DNA from: Flaviaestuariibacter sp.
GTDB lineage: Bacteria > Bacteroidota > Bacteroidia > Chitinophagales > Chitinophagaceae
DNA: 64,000 nt
Reading direction: 5' to 3'
Assembly (NCBI GenBank): GCA_025963645.1
Contig: JAOQAI010000017.1
Location: forward strand, 124,001 to 188,000
In this document: in pieces, positions 17,219 to 26,685 of the stretch
Layout of the letters: each line of letters begins with the position of its first letter
Position numbering within the stretch: position 1 is the stretch's first letter
Translations under genes and position numbers: made by a program
Notes under the pieces: model-generated
Told to the model about the DNA's origin: nothing
Seen by the model: the letters and a program-made list of their open reading frames with translations, nothing else
Database searches by the model: none

Positions 17219-19078
17219 GTGCATCCTTCATCCGGACAAATAACTGAAGTGGTTCCCGGCACGGTACCCCGTGAGGAACAGTTGCATTACCAGGCCACTA
17301 TACTGGAGAACATACAGGATATTCTTATCACAACCGATCTTCAGTTTCTCGTGCAGACCTGGAATAAGACCGCCGAAACGGTTTATGGCATTACTGCTGC
17401 AGAAGCCATTGGAAAAGATATAAACACACTCATACATTTCGATTTTTTATCAGGCAGCGTTGAAGATGCCAGAAGCCAGCTGGAGCTTACGGGTTCCTGG
17501 AAAGGCGAAGTGGCTTATACAAATAAAGCGGGCGAGATCCACTATTTCTTAAATACCGTTACTTACCTGTTCGATAAATCGGGTGCTAAGACAGGCGTAC
17601 TGGCAATTGGTAAGAACATCACCGAAAGAAGACTGGCACAAGAGCGGTTACGGGAAAGCGAGAATTTTTACCGCGGTTTAATTACCGGCTCCTTAGATGG
17701 CATCGTGCTTACAGACACAACTGGAATTACACAATTTGTATCGCCTTCGGTACAAGAGATATTGGGTTTTACAGAAGCGGAAACAGTTGGCCGGCAAACG
17801 TTCGATTTTGTCCATCCGGATGACCATCCCCTCTGTATGGACGCTTTTCAGCGGGAAATCAAGCAAGAGCAGCGAGTAAAATATTTAGTAGTACGCCTGC
17901 TTCGCAAATCCGGCGACTGGCTTTGGTGCATGCTGCGGGCTCATAGTTTATTGGAAAACGAACACGTGAATGGCATTGCCATTTATTTTCATGATGATAC
18001 CCTTCGCAAAACCGCAACTGAGGCACTGATTGAAAGCGAAGCCCGCTTTCGAAACCTGGTGCGTGACCTTCGCATTGGCATCCTGATGCAGGATACCGAA
18101 GGCAATATTTTGCTTTCGAATAATGCCATGGATCAAATGATGGCCACAACAGAAGCAAAGCTATTGGGTAAAAAAATATGGGAGATCTACCCGGATGCCA
18201 TTAATGAAAAAGGCCAGCCCTTGCCAAAAGAAGAACGCCCGGTTTATAAAGCCATACTTACAAAAAAAATTGTGCGTGACCAGGTAATGGGGATCAAGCA
18301 TCCGGTTACCGGGCAACGCATTTGGATGTTGCTAAACGCCGACCCCATCATTGACAGCGATGGGCAAATAGTGTCTATTATTTGCTCCTTTATGGACATT
18401 ACGGAGCGGAAAAAACTAGAGGAAAACCTATTGGCAGAAAAGATCAGTCACCAGCGGCAATTGACGCAGGCAACCATTGATAGCCAGGAAAGGGAACGCA
18501 CCGAGATCGGCAAAGAATTGCACGATAATATTGGACAGCAGTTAACCACCATTAAGCTTTACCTGGATCTGGCAAAATCAACAGCGGATGAGAACACGGC
18601 TGAAATGATCTCCCTGGCGGTTCGGAATGTGTCGGATGTTATAAATGAGATCAGGGGCTTATGCCATAACCTCATTCCTTCCTCACTTGGTGATTTGGGG
18701 CTGATTGAGTCAATAAACGATTTAACGAATAGTCTTACCCGCACCGGGCAGTTAGATGTCAAATTATTCTGCCCTTTCTTTAAAGAAGGCAAGGTGCCGG
18801 AAAACCAAAAGTTAATGCTCTTCCGCATTGTGCAGGAACATTTAAACAATATTGTTAAGCATGCCGGCGCCACGCTGGCCATCATTCATTTGCAGAATGA
18901 TAGCGGGGAGTTGGTCCTAGAGATCACCGATGATGGAAAAGGTTTTGATATTCAAAAGATCAAACGCGGGCTGGGACTTACCAATATGCAGAACCGCGCC
19001 GAAACTTTGGGCGGCAATTTGGAGATCAGTTCTGCACCCGGCGAAGGCTGCACCATAAAAGTGGTGGTGCCGAAGTGA
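17219..19078 (+). CDS. Multi-PAS sensor histidine kinase, HisKA_3 (NarL-partner) type
   Basis: 619 residues. The only plausible start is the GTG at 17219, because an in-frame stop lies at 17207. Three PAS modules occur at about residues 20-140, 145-270 and 275-400 (e.g. GITQFVSPSVQEILGFTEAE; GNILLSNNAMDQM). The dimerisation/phospho-acceptor segment is ERTEIGKELHDNIGQQLTTI (His ~ residue 437). A HATPase_c domain ends it (VQEHLNNIVKHAG, DDGKGFD, GLGLTNMQNRAETLGG). There is no membrane segment, so it senses a cytoplasmic signal. No cognate LuxR-type regulator is adjacent. Confidence 0.9.
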   Translation: MHPSSGQITEVVPGTVPREEQLHYQATILENIQDILITTDLQFLVQTWNKTAETVYGITAAEAIGKDINTLIHFDFLSGSVEDARSQLELTGSWKGEVAYTNKAGEIHYFLNTVTYLFDKSGAKTGVLAIGKNITERRLAQERLRESENFYRGLITGSLDGIVLTDTTGITQFVSPSVQEILGFTEAETVGRQTFDFVHPDDHPLCMDAFQREIKQEQRVKYLVVRLLRKSGDWLWCMLRAHSLLENEHVNGIAIYFHDDTLRKTATEALIESEARFRNLVRDLRIGILMQDTEGNILLSNNAMDQMMATTEAKLLGKKIWEIYPDAINEKGQPLPKEERPVYKAILTKKIVRDQVMGIKHPVTGQRIWMLLNADPIIDSDGQIVSIICSFMDITERKKLEENLLAEKISHQRQLTQATIDSQERERTEIGKELHDNIGQQLTTIKLYLDLAKSTADENTAEMISLAVRNVSDVINEIRGLCHNLIPSSLGDLGLIESINDLTNSLTRTGQLDVKLFCPFFKEGKVPENQKLMLFRIVQEHLNNIVKHAGATLAIIHLQNDSGELVLEITDDGKGFDIQKIKRGLGLTNMQNRAETLGGNLEISSAPGEGCTIKVVVPK

Positions 19079-19222
19079 GAGCGGTCAAAAAGTTTGACCA
19101 GTTCACAATGCTGACCTCCATTTTTATTTCTTAGCGAATCCTTCTCCTGTTAATTCATTCTAAAACCATTCTGCTTCATCATTCACCACTCGCTTTCTTG
19201 TCGCTTGCTGCCCTCACCTCAC

Positions 19223-19230
19223 TATCTTTG
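19223..19230 (+). promoter_or_regulatory. Putative -7 box for purF
   Basis: TATCTTTG (TAnnTTTG) ends 9 bases before the ATG at 19240. It favours that start over the earlier in-frame codon at 19198, which would lie upstream of the promoter. Confidence 0.55.
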
Positions 19231-19239
19231 CGCTTCCTC

Positions 19240-21087
19240 ATGAGCGATGCAATAAAACACGAGTGCGGACTGGCCTTTTTAAGGCTTCGCAAGCCTTTTT
19301 CTTATTACCAGCAGACCCATGGTTCTGTAATGTGGGGTCTCAACAAGCTTTACCTGTTAATGGAAAAGCAGCACAACCGCGGGCAGGATGGCGCTGGTGT
19401 GGCCACCGTCAAACTGAATGTTGAACCCGGCTATCCCTTTCTCTCCCGGCTGCGCAGCAGCAATAACCAGCCAATTGCCGATATATTCCGGCAGATCGGG
19501 GAAGAGTTCAATGAGCTGCAAAAATTCAATCCGGATATCAGCAATCATGCGGGGCTGATGAAAGGTCACCTTTCGCACCTGGGCGAGTTGCTGTTAGGGC
19601 ATTTGCGCTATGGCACTCAAGGGCGGAACAACGCAGAATTTTGTCACCCCTTTATAAAGCGGCACACCATACCGGCACGCAATCTCGCACTCGCCGGCAA
19701 TTTCAACCTCGTAAATACCGAAGAATTGTTCGGGTTGGTGAATGTTGACCCAGGTGAGTTTCAGAAGCAAAGTGACCTTGCCGCCATGATGGAAGTACTG
19801 TACCACTTTTTGGTGAAGGCAGATGAAGAGAACCCGGAGGCGCTGGATATTATCGCCGTTTTAAAGAAAGCCCTGCCGCTTTTTGATGGTGGCTTTCATG
19901 TGGGTGGCGTCACCGGCAGCGGGATCGGTTTTGTATTCCGGGATGCGCATGGCATACGGCCTTCCTATTATTACGTCAATGAGGAGGTGGTGGTAGCCGC
20001 TTCGGAAAGAGCCGCCATCCGCACGGCATTTAATGTAGGTGAGAACGAAGTGCGGGAACTGATGCCCGGGCAGGCGCTGGTGGTAATGCCAACCGGTGAA
20101 GTGAAAATGGAGCAGGTGATAGAGCCGAAAGAGCGCAAAGCCTGTTCTTTTGAACGCATCTACTTCTCCCGCGGCTCCGACGAAAAAATATACAAGGAGC
20201 GTAACGCATTGGGCTATCAGCTTAGCAGGCAAGTGCTCGACGCTATTGAATACGACCTGAAGAATACTATCTTTTCTTTTATTCCGAATACGGCGGAAGT
20301 GGCTTTTTATGGGTTATTAAAAGGCTGCGAGGACTACCTGAACAAGACCAAGATTGAAAAGATACTCACCTGGGGCAGCAATATTTCCGAAGAGCGATTA
20401 TCGGAAATGATCAACCGAAAAATACGCATGGAAAAGATCGCCATTAAGGATGTGAAGATGCGCACCTTTATTACGGAAGACAGCAGCCGCAACGAGATGG
20501 TGCAGCACGTATATGATATAACCTATGGCACCGTTCGCCGTGATGTGGATACGCTGGTGGTGATAGACGATTCCATTGTTCGCGGCACTACTTTGAAGGA
20601 AAGCATCATCCGGATGTTGTCACGCCTTGGTCCTAAGCGCATAATCGTAGTGTCTTCCTCTCCGCAGATCCGCTACCCCGATTGCTATGGCATTGACATG
20701 AGCAAGCTGGGTGATTTTATAGCGTTTAATGCGGCGGTCACACTATTGAAAGACCGCAACCAGGAAGGATTATTGAAAGATTTGTATGATCAATGCAAGG
20801 AGCTGCTTCGCACGGATCAACTGCATACGGTGAATGTGGTAAAACAGGTGTACAAAACTTTCAGCAACCAGGAGATCACAAACAAGATCGCTCAGCTGAT
20901 CACACCGCCCGACTTAAAGCTGCCGGTAGATGTGATCTATCAAACCATTGAGTCTTTGCATGAGGCCTGTCCTAATAATACGGGTGACTGGTACTTTACC
21001 GGCAACTATCCAACGCCTGGTGGCAACCGTGTCGTGAACAAGGCCTTTATGAATTATATGGAAGGGAAGAATGCGAGGGGGTATTGA
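19240..21087 (+). CDS. purF: Amidophosphoribosyltransferase-like protein (PurF family)
   Basis: 615 residues from the ATG at 19240. The N-terminal Ntn glutaminase has Cys9 in MSDAIKHECGLAF, which would become the nucleophile after an eight-residue propeptide, and HNRGQDGAG. The phosphoribosyltransferase domain has the PRPP-binding loop TLVVIDDSIVRGTTLKES. PurF makes phosphoribosylamine, the first step of purine synthesis. It is longer than the ~470-500 residue classical enzyme, with insertions around residues 60-110 and a C-terminal extension. Many Bacteroidota carry this long form beside a normal purF, so paralogue status is possible. Confidence 0.85.
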   Translation: MSDAIKHECGLAFLRLRKPFSYYQQTHGSVMWGLNKLYLLMEKQHNRGQDGAGVATVKLNVEPGYPFLSRLRSSNNQPIADIFRQIGEEFNELQKFNPDISNHAGLMKGHLSHLGELLLGHLRYGTQGRNNAEFCHPFIKRHTIPARNLALAGNFNLVNTEELFGLVNVDPGEFQKQSDLAAMMEVLYHFLVKADEENPEALDIIAVLKKALPLFDGGFHVGGVTGSGIGFVFRDAHGIRPSYYYVNEEVVVAASERAAIRTAFNVGENEVRELMPGQALVVMPTGEVKMEQVIEPKERKACSFERIYFSRGSDEKIYKERNALGYQLSRQVLDAIEYDLKNTIFSFIPNTAEVAFYGLLKGCEDYLNKTKIEKILTWGSNISEERLSEMINRKIRMEKIAIKDVKMRTFITEDSSRNEMVQHVYDITYGTVRRDVDTLVVIDDSIVRGTTLKESIIRMLSRLGPKRIIVVSSSPQIRYPDCYGIDMSKLGDFIAFNAAVTLLKDRNQEGLLKDLYDQCKELLRTDQLHTVNVVKQVYKTFSNQEITNKIAQLITPPDLKLPVDVIYQTIESLHEACPNNTGDWYFTGNYPTPGGNRVVNKAFMNYMEGKNARGY

Positions 21088-21122
21088 CTTCTTGTGCAAA
21101 TTTCTTTGCCTACCTTCATCCC

Positions 21123-21620
21123 ATGAAAACCCTCCTCTTCATCCGTCACGCAAAAAGCAGTTGGGAAGACATCTCCCAAAAAGATTTTGACCGCCCGCTC
21201 AATGACCGCGGTAAAAAAGATGCACCGGAGATGGCAGCCCGCGTAAAGGAAAAAGGCATTAAGATCGACTTGATCGTTTCCAGTCCTGCCAAGCGGGCTA
21301 AGAAAACAGCTTCCCTTTTCGCGGAGGAGTTCGGTATTGAAAAAGGGGATATACTGTTGGTGGATGGACTCTACGAACCAACGAAAGAAGCTTTCGAAAC
21401 CGCTATAACCAACTTGCCGGATAAGGCCGATACCGTGGCTCTTTTCTCGCACAATCCTACCATTACCGAGTTTGTAAATACGCTTTCCAATGTGCGGATT
21501 GATGATATGCCTACTTGCGCCGTATTCGCCGTGAGCATTGATGCACCTACCTGGGCATCCTTCAGAAGCGCTGATGCGGCCTTTCTTTTTTTCGATTACC
21601 CAAAGAACCCATTGGGGTAG
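21123..21620 (+). CDS. SixA-like histidine phosphatase
   Basis: 165 residues from the ATG at 21123, which starts directly with the catalytic motif KTLLFIRHAKSSWED (RHG/RHA family). A second motif, FSHNPTITEFVN, supplies the distal His. SixA dephosphorylates phosphohistidine in phosphotransfer proteins; in Bacteroidota the true substrate is untested. It starts 35 bases after purF on the same strand. Confidence 0.85.
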   Translation: MKTLLFIRHAKSSWEDISQKDFDRPLNDRGKKDAPEMAARVKEKGIKIDLIVSSPAKRAKKTASLFAEEFGIEKGDILLVDGLYEPTKEAFETAITNLPDKADTVALFSHNPTITEFVNTLSNVRIDDMPTCAVFAVSIDAPTWASFRSADAAFLFFDYPKNPLG

Positions 21621-21724
21621 CCGTAGCAAAATGTATTGTGGTGGTGAGTGGGCAACCAGGATCAAGAATCATTATGATCGGGCTAAGGCGAAGCCCCGTG
21701 CCTTACTCCTTATCAACCGATCAA

Positions 21725-22615
21725 CTACTCAACTTTGCTTCGCCGCCCTGCCAGGTAAACGCCGCTAAAAATGAGCACGGCGGCTAAGCCTTTATAAAGC
21801 GATAAGCTTTCACCGAATATCAGCGTAGCGATCACTACCGCGAAAACCGGTTGTGTATAGATGTAAGACCCCGTTGTGCCGGCACCCAGGTGTTGAATGC
21901 CGTATGCGTTAAAGTAGTAGGCGAGAAATGTTCCTGTAAAAATAACTGCTACGAAGGCAAGCACTTGCTGCATCGTAAAAGCCTGGAATTCCACTTCTGT
22001 AGCTTCTGCCAAACCAAAAGGCAGAATAAGGAGCAGCCCAAATGTAAACACCCAGCGCACCACGTGCAATGGGCTATAGCGTTCCATCAGTGGCTTTACG
22101 AGGATGAAATAAATAGAATAAGAAATAGCATTCACCAGTATCAGCAGGTCGCCCAAAAGATAGTTCTGCGCATGGCTCGTATTTTCTTTGGAAGCGATCA
22201 GCAAGGCGGCGCCGGCGGCGCCCAGAACGATCCCGGTTATCTTCGTAAACGTCAGGCTTTCCCGCAGCACCCACAGCGCAAATAGCGTGATCAGGAGGGG
22301 CGTCGTCAGCATCAATAAAGAGGCATGGATCGTGGAGGTCATCGTGAGACCTTTTATGAAAAGCATTTGATTGATGGCAACACCGGTAAGCCCGCAGAGA
22401 AAGAATCGGCCAATATCTTTTTTAGCAATGCCCGCACTTGTTTTCCCTAAGGCCCATATAAGCCAGAAAAGGAGGAGGCTGATGCTGACGCGAAAGACAT
22501 TCAGTCCAAAAGGCTTCACCACAGCCGGCGATACCATCTTCACAAAACTGAAATTGGCGGCAAAGAAAAGATTGGTGCCTAATACCGCCAAGTGCGCTCG
22601 TGTACTGGTTTTCAT
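21725..22615 (-). CDS. EamA-family (DMT) transporter
   Basis: 296 residues from the ATG at 22615. It has ten hydrophobic segments in two EamA repeats (first: HLAVLGTNLFFAANFSFVKM; second: LLGDLLILVNAISYSIYFIL) with the closing LIFGESLSLYKGLAAVLIFS. Such proteins export amino acids or other metabolites; the substrate cannot be read from sequence. Its start overlaps the stop of the upstream glycosyltransferase gene by four bases (ATGA), so the two are translationally coupled. Confidence 0.88.
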   Translation of the reverse strand: MKTSTRAHLAVLGTNLFFAANFSFVKMVSPAVVKPFGLNVFRVSISLLLFWLIWALGKTSAGIAKKDIGRFFLCGLTGVAINQMLFIKGLTMTSTIHASLLMLTTPLLITLFALWVLRESLTFTKITGIVLGAAGAALLIASKENTSHAQNYLLGDLLILVNAISYSIYFILVKPLMERYSPLHVVRWVFTFGLLLILPFGLAEATEVEFQAFTMQQVLAFVAVIFTGTFLAYYFNAYGIQHLGAGTTGSYIYTQPVFAVVIATLIFGESLSLYKGLAAVLIFSGVYLAGRRSKVE

Positions 22616-23754
22616 GGCCACGGATTTGGGGATGAAGGAGGGTTGACAGGATGGTTGCTTACAGTTTGTAATAAACCATCTATTGCATCTTTCAAGGCAC
22701 TGTCTGAAAGCGTTTCGGGAAAATTATAAGGAAAGGAGCCTGCTAAGTCCAAGGCACTCCCCAACCGGAACCTGTCCTGCGAAATGCACAACGCAAATCG
22801 TTGCTCCATCAGGTGTTCGGCCAAATATTCCTGTTCGGTTTGCCCCGACGTGGGGATAAGGATGCTCTTTTTCCGTAGCGCCATCAGGTCCATCACCGTG
22901 CTGTAACCGGTGCGGGCTATCACGAAATGCGCCTCTTTAATAACTACCTCCAATGCGGCAGCCGGCAGGTGATTGAATACCATAACATGGGGCGCCAGCT
23001 CAAGCGTTTCCTTGCTGTCCGGCAAGCCCCTCACCAGCACTACCTCTCCTTTGTAATTGCCCAATTGTGCTACTAGGCTTTTCTCTAATAAGGTACGTTG
23101 CGGCTCCGGGCCCGAAAGCAGGATCAGCAGGTGTTTTAGTGGTTTTTGCGAGGGATTGGCAAAGCGGGAAAGCGTTCCGATATATTGAACTTTGGTAGCG
23201 GGCAGAACCGGTGGGTGTGCCAGCTCGCCGGCCAGCGATGGACTAGTAGCTACATCGGGCACCCAGCATTCATTGAACGATTGTATATAGCCATAATGCA
23301 GCTTTTGCAGCATACGGTCTGCCTTGCCTCCCATGCCCGTTTTTACCAGCAGTTGATGGGTGATGATAATAGAAGGAATCTTATCGCTGTAAAGCCCATA
23401 GCGGTTATCCGAAATAACGCCGTGCAAGCCATATTGATCCACCGCGGTATGCAGCCAGTCGTGTTCTTCGTCCATGGCGTCAATGATCTTTGGAATTTGC
23501 AGCAAAAGCTTCCCGATAAGTTCCAGCTTGTTTTTCCCATACTGGATTTCGTAGCCCTTTAAAGGCAATAACGGCAATTGTGGAAACTCGGTGTGTAAAA
23601 GATTCGCCGTTGGCCCTTCACCCGCCAAAAACACGTCAGCGCCGCTTTGCAACGCCTGGCGTATGATTGGAATACAACGCGTTGCATGTCCTAGCCCCCA
23701 ATCCAAAGGAGCGATGAGCAAGCGGGATTTTTCCGTAATATTTTGGTCCCCCAT
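22612..23754 (-). CDS. Glycosyltransferase, MurG/GT28-like
   Basis: 380 residues. The N-terminal domain starts LLIAPLDWGLGHATRCIPII, with the GLGHATR glycine-rich loop of GT-B enzymes. The C-terminal nucleotide-sugar-binding half holds LLILLSGPEPQRTLLEKSL and VIARTGYSTVMDLMALRKKS, matching the GT28 C-domain (G-S/T-G-x-x-E-like region here RTGYST). It is not MurG itself, as the family signature differs and no mur genes are near. The acceptor is unknown; lipid or cell-surface glycan is likely. Confidence 0.8.
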   Translation of the reverse strand: MGDQNITEKSRLLIAPLDWGLGHATRCIPIIRQALQSGADVFLAGEGPTANLLHTEFPQLPLLPLKGYEIQYGKNKLELIGKLLLQIPKIIDAMDEEHDWLHTAVDQYGLHGVISDNRYGLYSDKIPSIIITHQLLVKTGMGGKADRMLQKLHYGYIQSFNECWVPDVATSPSLAGELAHPPVLPATKVQYIGTLSRFANPSQKPLKHLLILLSGPEPQRTLLEKSLVAQLGNYKGEVVLVRGLPDSKETLELAPHVMVFNHLPAAALEVVIKEAHFVIARTGYSTVMDLMALRKKSILIPTSGQTEQEYLAEHLMEQRFALCISQDRFRLGSALDLAGSFPYNFPETLSDSALKDAIDGLLQTVSNHPVNPPSSPNPWP

Positions 23755-23829
23755 GTTAATTTTTTCGGGTTAGGATGAGTGGCATACTAAAAGGAGCGTA
23801 ATTTAGTTAGTTTAACAGATTCCCCTTTT

Positions 23830-23955
23830 ATGAAGAAAAACCTTTTAGCCGTGGCATTGTTATTGAGTTTGGTAATCAGTGCTACCTCTTGCCAGCGTAA
23901 TATTTATTCGGGCAGCGGTAAAGGCAGCAAGTGTGGATGTCCCAGCGTAAAATAG
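23830..23955 (+). CDS. Small lipoprotein
   Basis: 41 residues: MKKNLLAVALLLSLVISATSC is a type II signal peptide with Cys in SATSC, leaving a mature peptide of about 20 residues with Gly/Ser/Lys and two more Cys (KCGC). Small lipoproteins of this style occur in many Bacteroidota, often unannotated. Function unknown. Confidence 0.6.
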   Translation: MKKNLLAVALLLSLVISATSCQRNIYSGSGKGSKCGCPSVK

Positions 23956-23975
23956 TGTAACCAACGAGAAGAGCC

Positions 23976-24218
23976 ATGGAAACCGGTAAACGCGATTTGC
24001 TTCTGTTATCCAGGATCAGCAGCCTCTCCCAAACGGCGCTGAATCATGAAGTGGAATGCCTGCATAAACTGCTGGTGACCGTAGAGCGCAACGATGTTTT
24101 CTGCAGGGTGCATGAACTGGCTACCCGCACCCGCATCACCCAAAAACAGAAGAAGATCCTGAAAGCGGTTTCTTATATGCAGCTAAAGCCGTTCGAGTTT
24201 TTGATCAATAAGAATTAG
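23976..24218 (+). CDS. Hypothetical 80-residue helical protein
   Basis: Starts METGKRDLLLLSRISSLSQT and is mostly helical, with charged heptad-like spacing and a Lys-rich centre (RITQKQKKILKAVSYMQLKP). No membrane segment or signal. It lies 20 bases after the small lipoprotein gene, so they may form a unit. Family not recognised. Confidence 0.55.
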   Translation: METGKRDLLLLSRISSLSQTALNHEVECLHKLLVTVERNDVFCRVHELATRTRITQKQKKILKAVSYMQLKPFEFLINKN

Positions 24219-24351
24219 GGACACGAATTCAGAAATCAATTAGACGAATTACACGAATTTTTTCTTCTTGATTGAGCATGCTTCTCAAATGAAGATGTTT
24301 ATCATCCGGTTAGGTACCATTCGTTCGATTAGTACCATTCGTGTCTAAAAC

Positions 24352-25605
24352 TCAGCTTAAGCCCTCCAGCGCCGTCTGAAGCTTTCCTATCATTTCATCT
24401 ATTTCTTCCTTCTTGCAGGTGCCTACGCTCAACCGGTACCAGGGCGAACTTTTGTGCGCACCAAAAGCATAAAAAGGAACTACGGCCAATCCCGCATTGT
24501 TCAGTATATAAGAGGTTACATCCGCCTGGTTTTGCAAAAGGGCATCACCATGTTTTTTCCCCGCCAGATCAATTTTTATGGTCAGGTAAATCGCCGCTTC
24601 CGGCGCCACGGCATCTACAGGCAAGCCGGCTTCTTTTAGCTGGATAAAGCCATTGTAAATGCGGCGAAGGCGTTCTTCCACTTCGTTCTTAAAATGCGTC
24701 AGGTAGGTTTCAATAGCAGCCGTTTGTGGCAGGTAGCGGGCTACAGCTTTTTGTTCCGCCATTGGCGCCCAGGCGCCTACATGCGAAAGGATCGCCTTCA
24801 TCTTATTTAAGATCGGGGCAGGTCCCATGCTCCAGCCCACCCGTACGCCGGTAGCAGCAAACACCTTGCTCACCGCATCTACAAACACCGTGTATGGCCG
24901 CATGCCGGGGTGCAGCGATACGGGATTGAAATGTTCGATCACGCCATAGGTAAGCTGCCAGTACATCTGGTCATACATCAGGTATAGCTTCTTCGCGCCT
25001 TCGCTGCGGCGGTTATTTTCTTCCACCACCATGTCGCAGATCGCTTGCAGGTCTTCCTTGCGAAACGTAGTGCCCGTGGGATTTTGCGGTGAACAAAGGG
25101 ACAGGAAAACCGCGTCACTGATATGCGGTCGCAGGTCTTCTGCGGTAGGCATAAAATTGTTCTCGGCTTTGGCTTCTACAATGATATGCTCCCCTTCCAC
25201 GAAATGCGTGTAATGGTTATTGTTCCAGCTGGGCACTGCGTAAATGATCTTATCCCCCTTATCGCAAATGGCGCGGTACAGCGCATAGATCAGCGGTCGG
25301 CCGCCGGAGGCGACAAGGATCTCATCCAGCCCATATTCCAGGTCTTGCGAGGTCTTAGCCCACTCGCTGATCGCTTCCCGCAGGTCCAGGTTGCCTTCGC
25401 CTAATGGATAGTTGGTAAAATGCTGCCGGTACGCTTCTACGATGGCGTCTTCCAGTTCTTGCGGGATCGGGAAGATCTGCGGGTCAAAATCACCTACCGT
25501 AAAATTATAGATGGTTTCGCCCTGGCGGATGCGTTCCCGGATCTCTCCACCAAGCTTTACAATTTCAGAACCAATAAGGGTTTGGGACAGGTGCGACAGT
25601 TTCAT
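24352..25605 (-). CDS. PLP-dependent aminotransferase, class I/II
   Basis: 417 residues from the ATG at 25605; the TTG at 25614 is rejected because a promoter box lies just upstream and the ATG gives the normal N-terminus. Fold-type I signatures: GEGNLDLREAISEWA; SPQNPTGTTFRKED (substrate/cofactor contact); the PLP lysine in FVDAVSKVFAATGVRVGW; and a C-terminal YRLSVGT Arg for the carboxylate. The subtype resembles aspartate/aromatic-type aminotransferases, but the substrate is not evident. Confidence 0.88.
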   Translation of the reverse strand: MKLSHLSQTLIGSEIVKLGGEIRERIRQGETIYNFTVGDFDPQIFPIPQELEDAIVEAYRQHFTNYPLGEGNLDLREAISEWAKTSQDLEYGLDEILVASGGRPLIYALYRAICDKGDKIIYAVPSWNNNHYTHFVEGEHIIVEAKAENNFMPTAEDLRPHISDAVFLSLCSPQNPTGTTFRKEDLQAICDMVVEENNRRSEGAKKLYLMYDQMYWQLTYGVIEHFNPVSLHPGMRPYTVFVDAVSKVFAATGVRVGWSMGPAPILNKMKAILSHVGAWAPMAEQKAVARYLPQTAAIETYLTHFKNEVEERLRRIYNGFIQLKEAGLPVDAVAPEAAIYLTIKIDLAGKKHGDALLQNQADVTSYILNNAGLAVVPFYAFGAHKSSPWYRLSVGTCKKEEIDEMIGKLQTALEGLS

Positions 25606-25623
25606 TTGCTTCAATTACGTGGC

Positions 25624-25631
25624 CAAATTTA
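25624..25631 (-). promoter_or_regulatory. Putative -7 box for the aminotransferase gene
   Basis: On the minus strand it reads TAAATTTG (TAnnTTTG), 18 bases before the ATG at 25605. Confidence 0.5.
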
Positions 25632-25782
25632 CGGAAAGGAGACCGCCATCAATAAAACGGGTAAGGAGAGAAAGAAACAGTGTTCAACCTACCGGTTTTA
25701 GCTCAGGCAGTAGAGGAAACTAGGAATAAGAACGACATCAAAAAGTAGGAGCATAACTGTTCCATTTTTTGCAAACGAAGCC

Positions 25783-25790
25783 TATCTTTA
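25783..25790 (+). promoter_or_regulatory. Putative -7 box for the NmrA-type gene
   Basis: TATCTTTA, one mismatch from TAnnTTTG, ends 19 bases before the ATG at 25810. Confidence 0.4.
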
Positions 25791-25809
25791 GCAGACTCAA
25801 TCACTGCTA

Positions 25810-26670
25810 ATGCAAAAGATAGCCATCATCGGTGCTACCGGCATGTTAGGTCAACCCGTCACCAAAGCTTTTATCGCCGCCGGTTTTGATGTCACCCTCT
25901 TAGTGCGCAATGGCGAAAAGGCACGGCGTCTTTTTGGAGATGCCGTTCACCTGGTCATTGGCGATTTGCAGGACCCGCGCAGCATTGAAACCGTATTAGA
26001 AGGACAGGAAGCGGTGTACCTGAACCTCGCCGTAGCGCAAACCAGCCGCGAGGCCGACTTTCAACCCGAACGCGAAGGGCTCCAATCAATATTGGAAATA
26101 GCGCAGCGCGAGGGCATCCGGCATATTGGATTTCTTTCTTCGCTGGTCATGCGCTACCAGGGCGTGGACGGCTTTCATTGGTGGGCATTTGACATCAAGC
26201 ACAAAGCGGTGGAAATGATAAAGAGAAGCGGCATTCGCTACTCCATCTTTTACGCATCGGCCTTTATGGAAAGCTTCGACAAAGGCGCTTACCGGCAGGG
26301 GTCGCGGATCAACCTGGCAGGCGATTCCAAACACCCGATGTACCTGATAGCCGGTAAGGACTATGGCAAGCAGGTAGTAGCGGCCTTCCTAACTGATAGT
26401 GGCAACCGGGAATACAGTGTGCAGGGCACCGAATGCTATACCGCCGACCAGGCAGCCAAACTGTTTGTTACGAACAGCAAGGGCGTCAAGATGGCCAAGA
26501 TCCCAATAGGTATGCTGAAGTTCTTAGGACGGTTTAACCGCAAGTTCAACTACGGGGCGCATATCGTAGATGCCATCAACAATTACCCGGAAACCTTTGA
26601 AGCCGAGCCTACCTGGCAGGCCTTGGGCAAACCGGAGACAAGTTTTTTAGATTATATAAAAGAAGGGTAA
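25810..26670 (+). CDS. NmrA/SDR-type NAD(P)-binding oxidoreductase
   Basis: 286 residues. The N-terminal Rossmann motif is IAIIGATGMLGQPVTKAF (GxxGxxG), then VTLLVRNGEKARRLFG and a conserved VYLNLAVAQ. The atypical SDR layout (NmrA-like, no clear YxxxK triad) suggests a redox sensor or a quinone/aldehyde reductase. It is convergent with the lactonase gene, 15 bases apart. Confidence 0.82.
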   Translation: MQKIAIIGATGMLGQPVTKAFIAAGFDVTLLVRNGEKARRLFGDAVHLVIGDLQDPRSIETVLEGQEAVYLNLAVAQTSREADFQPEREGLQSILEIAQREGIRHIGFLSSLVMRYQGVDGFHWWAFDIKHKAVEMIKRSGIRYSIFYASAFMESFDKGAYRQGSRINLAGDSKHPMYLIAGKDYGKQVVAAFLTDSGNREYSVQGTECYTADQAAKLFVTNSKGVKMAKIPIGMLKFLGRFNRKFNYGAHIVDAINNYPETFEAEPTWQALGKPETSFLDYIKEG

Positions 26671-26685
26671 ACCCTTTTAGGACGC

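Noticed and set aside
25605..25614. TTG start for the aminotransferase
   Set aside because: It adds three residues (MKQ) with no support, while the ATG at 25605 has a correctly spaced promoter box.
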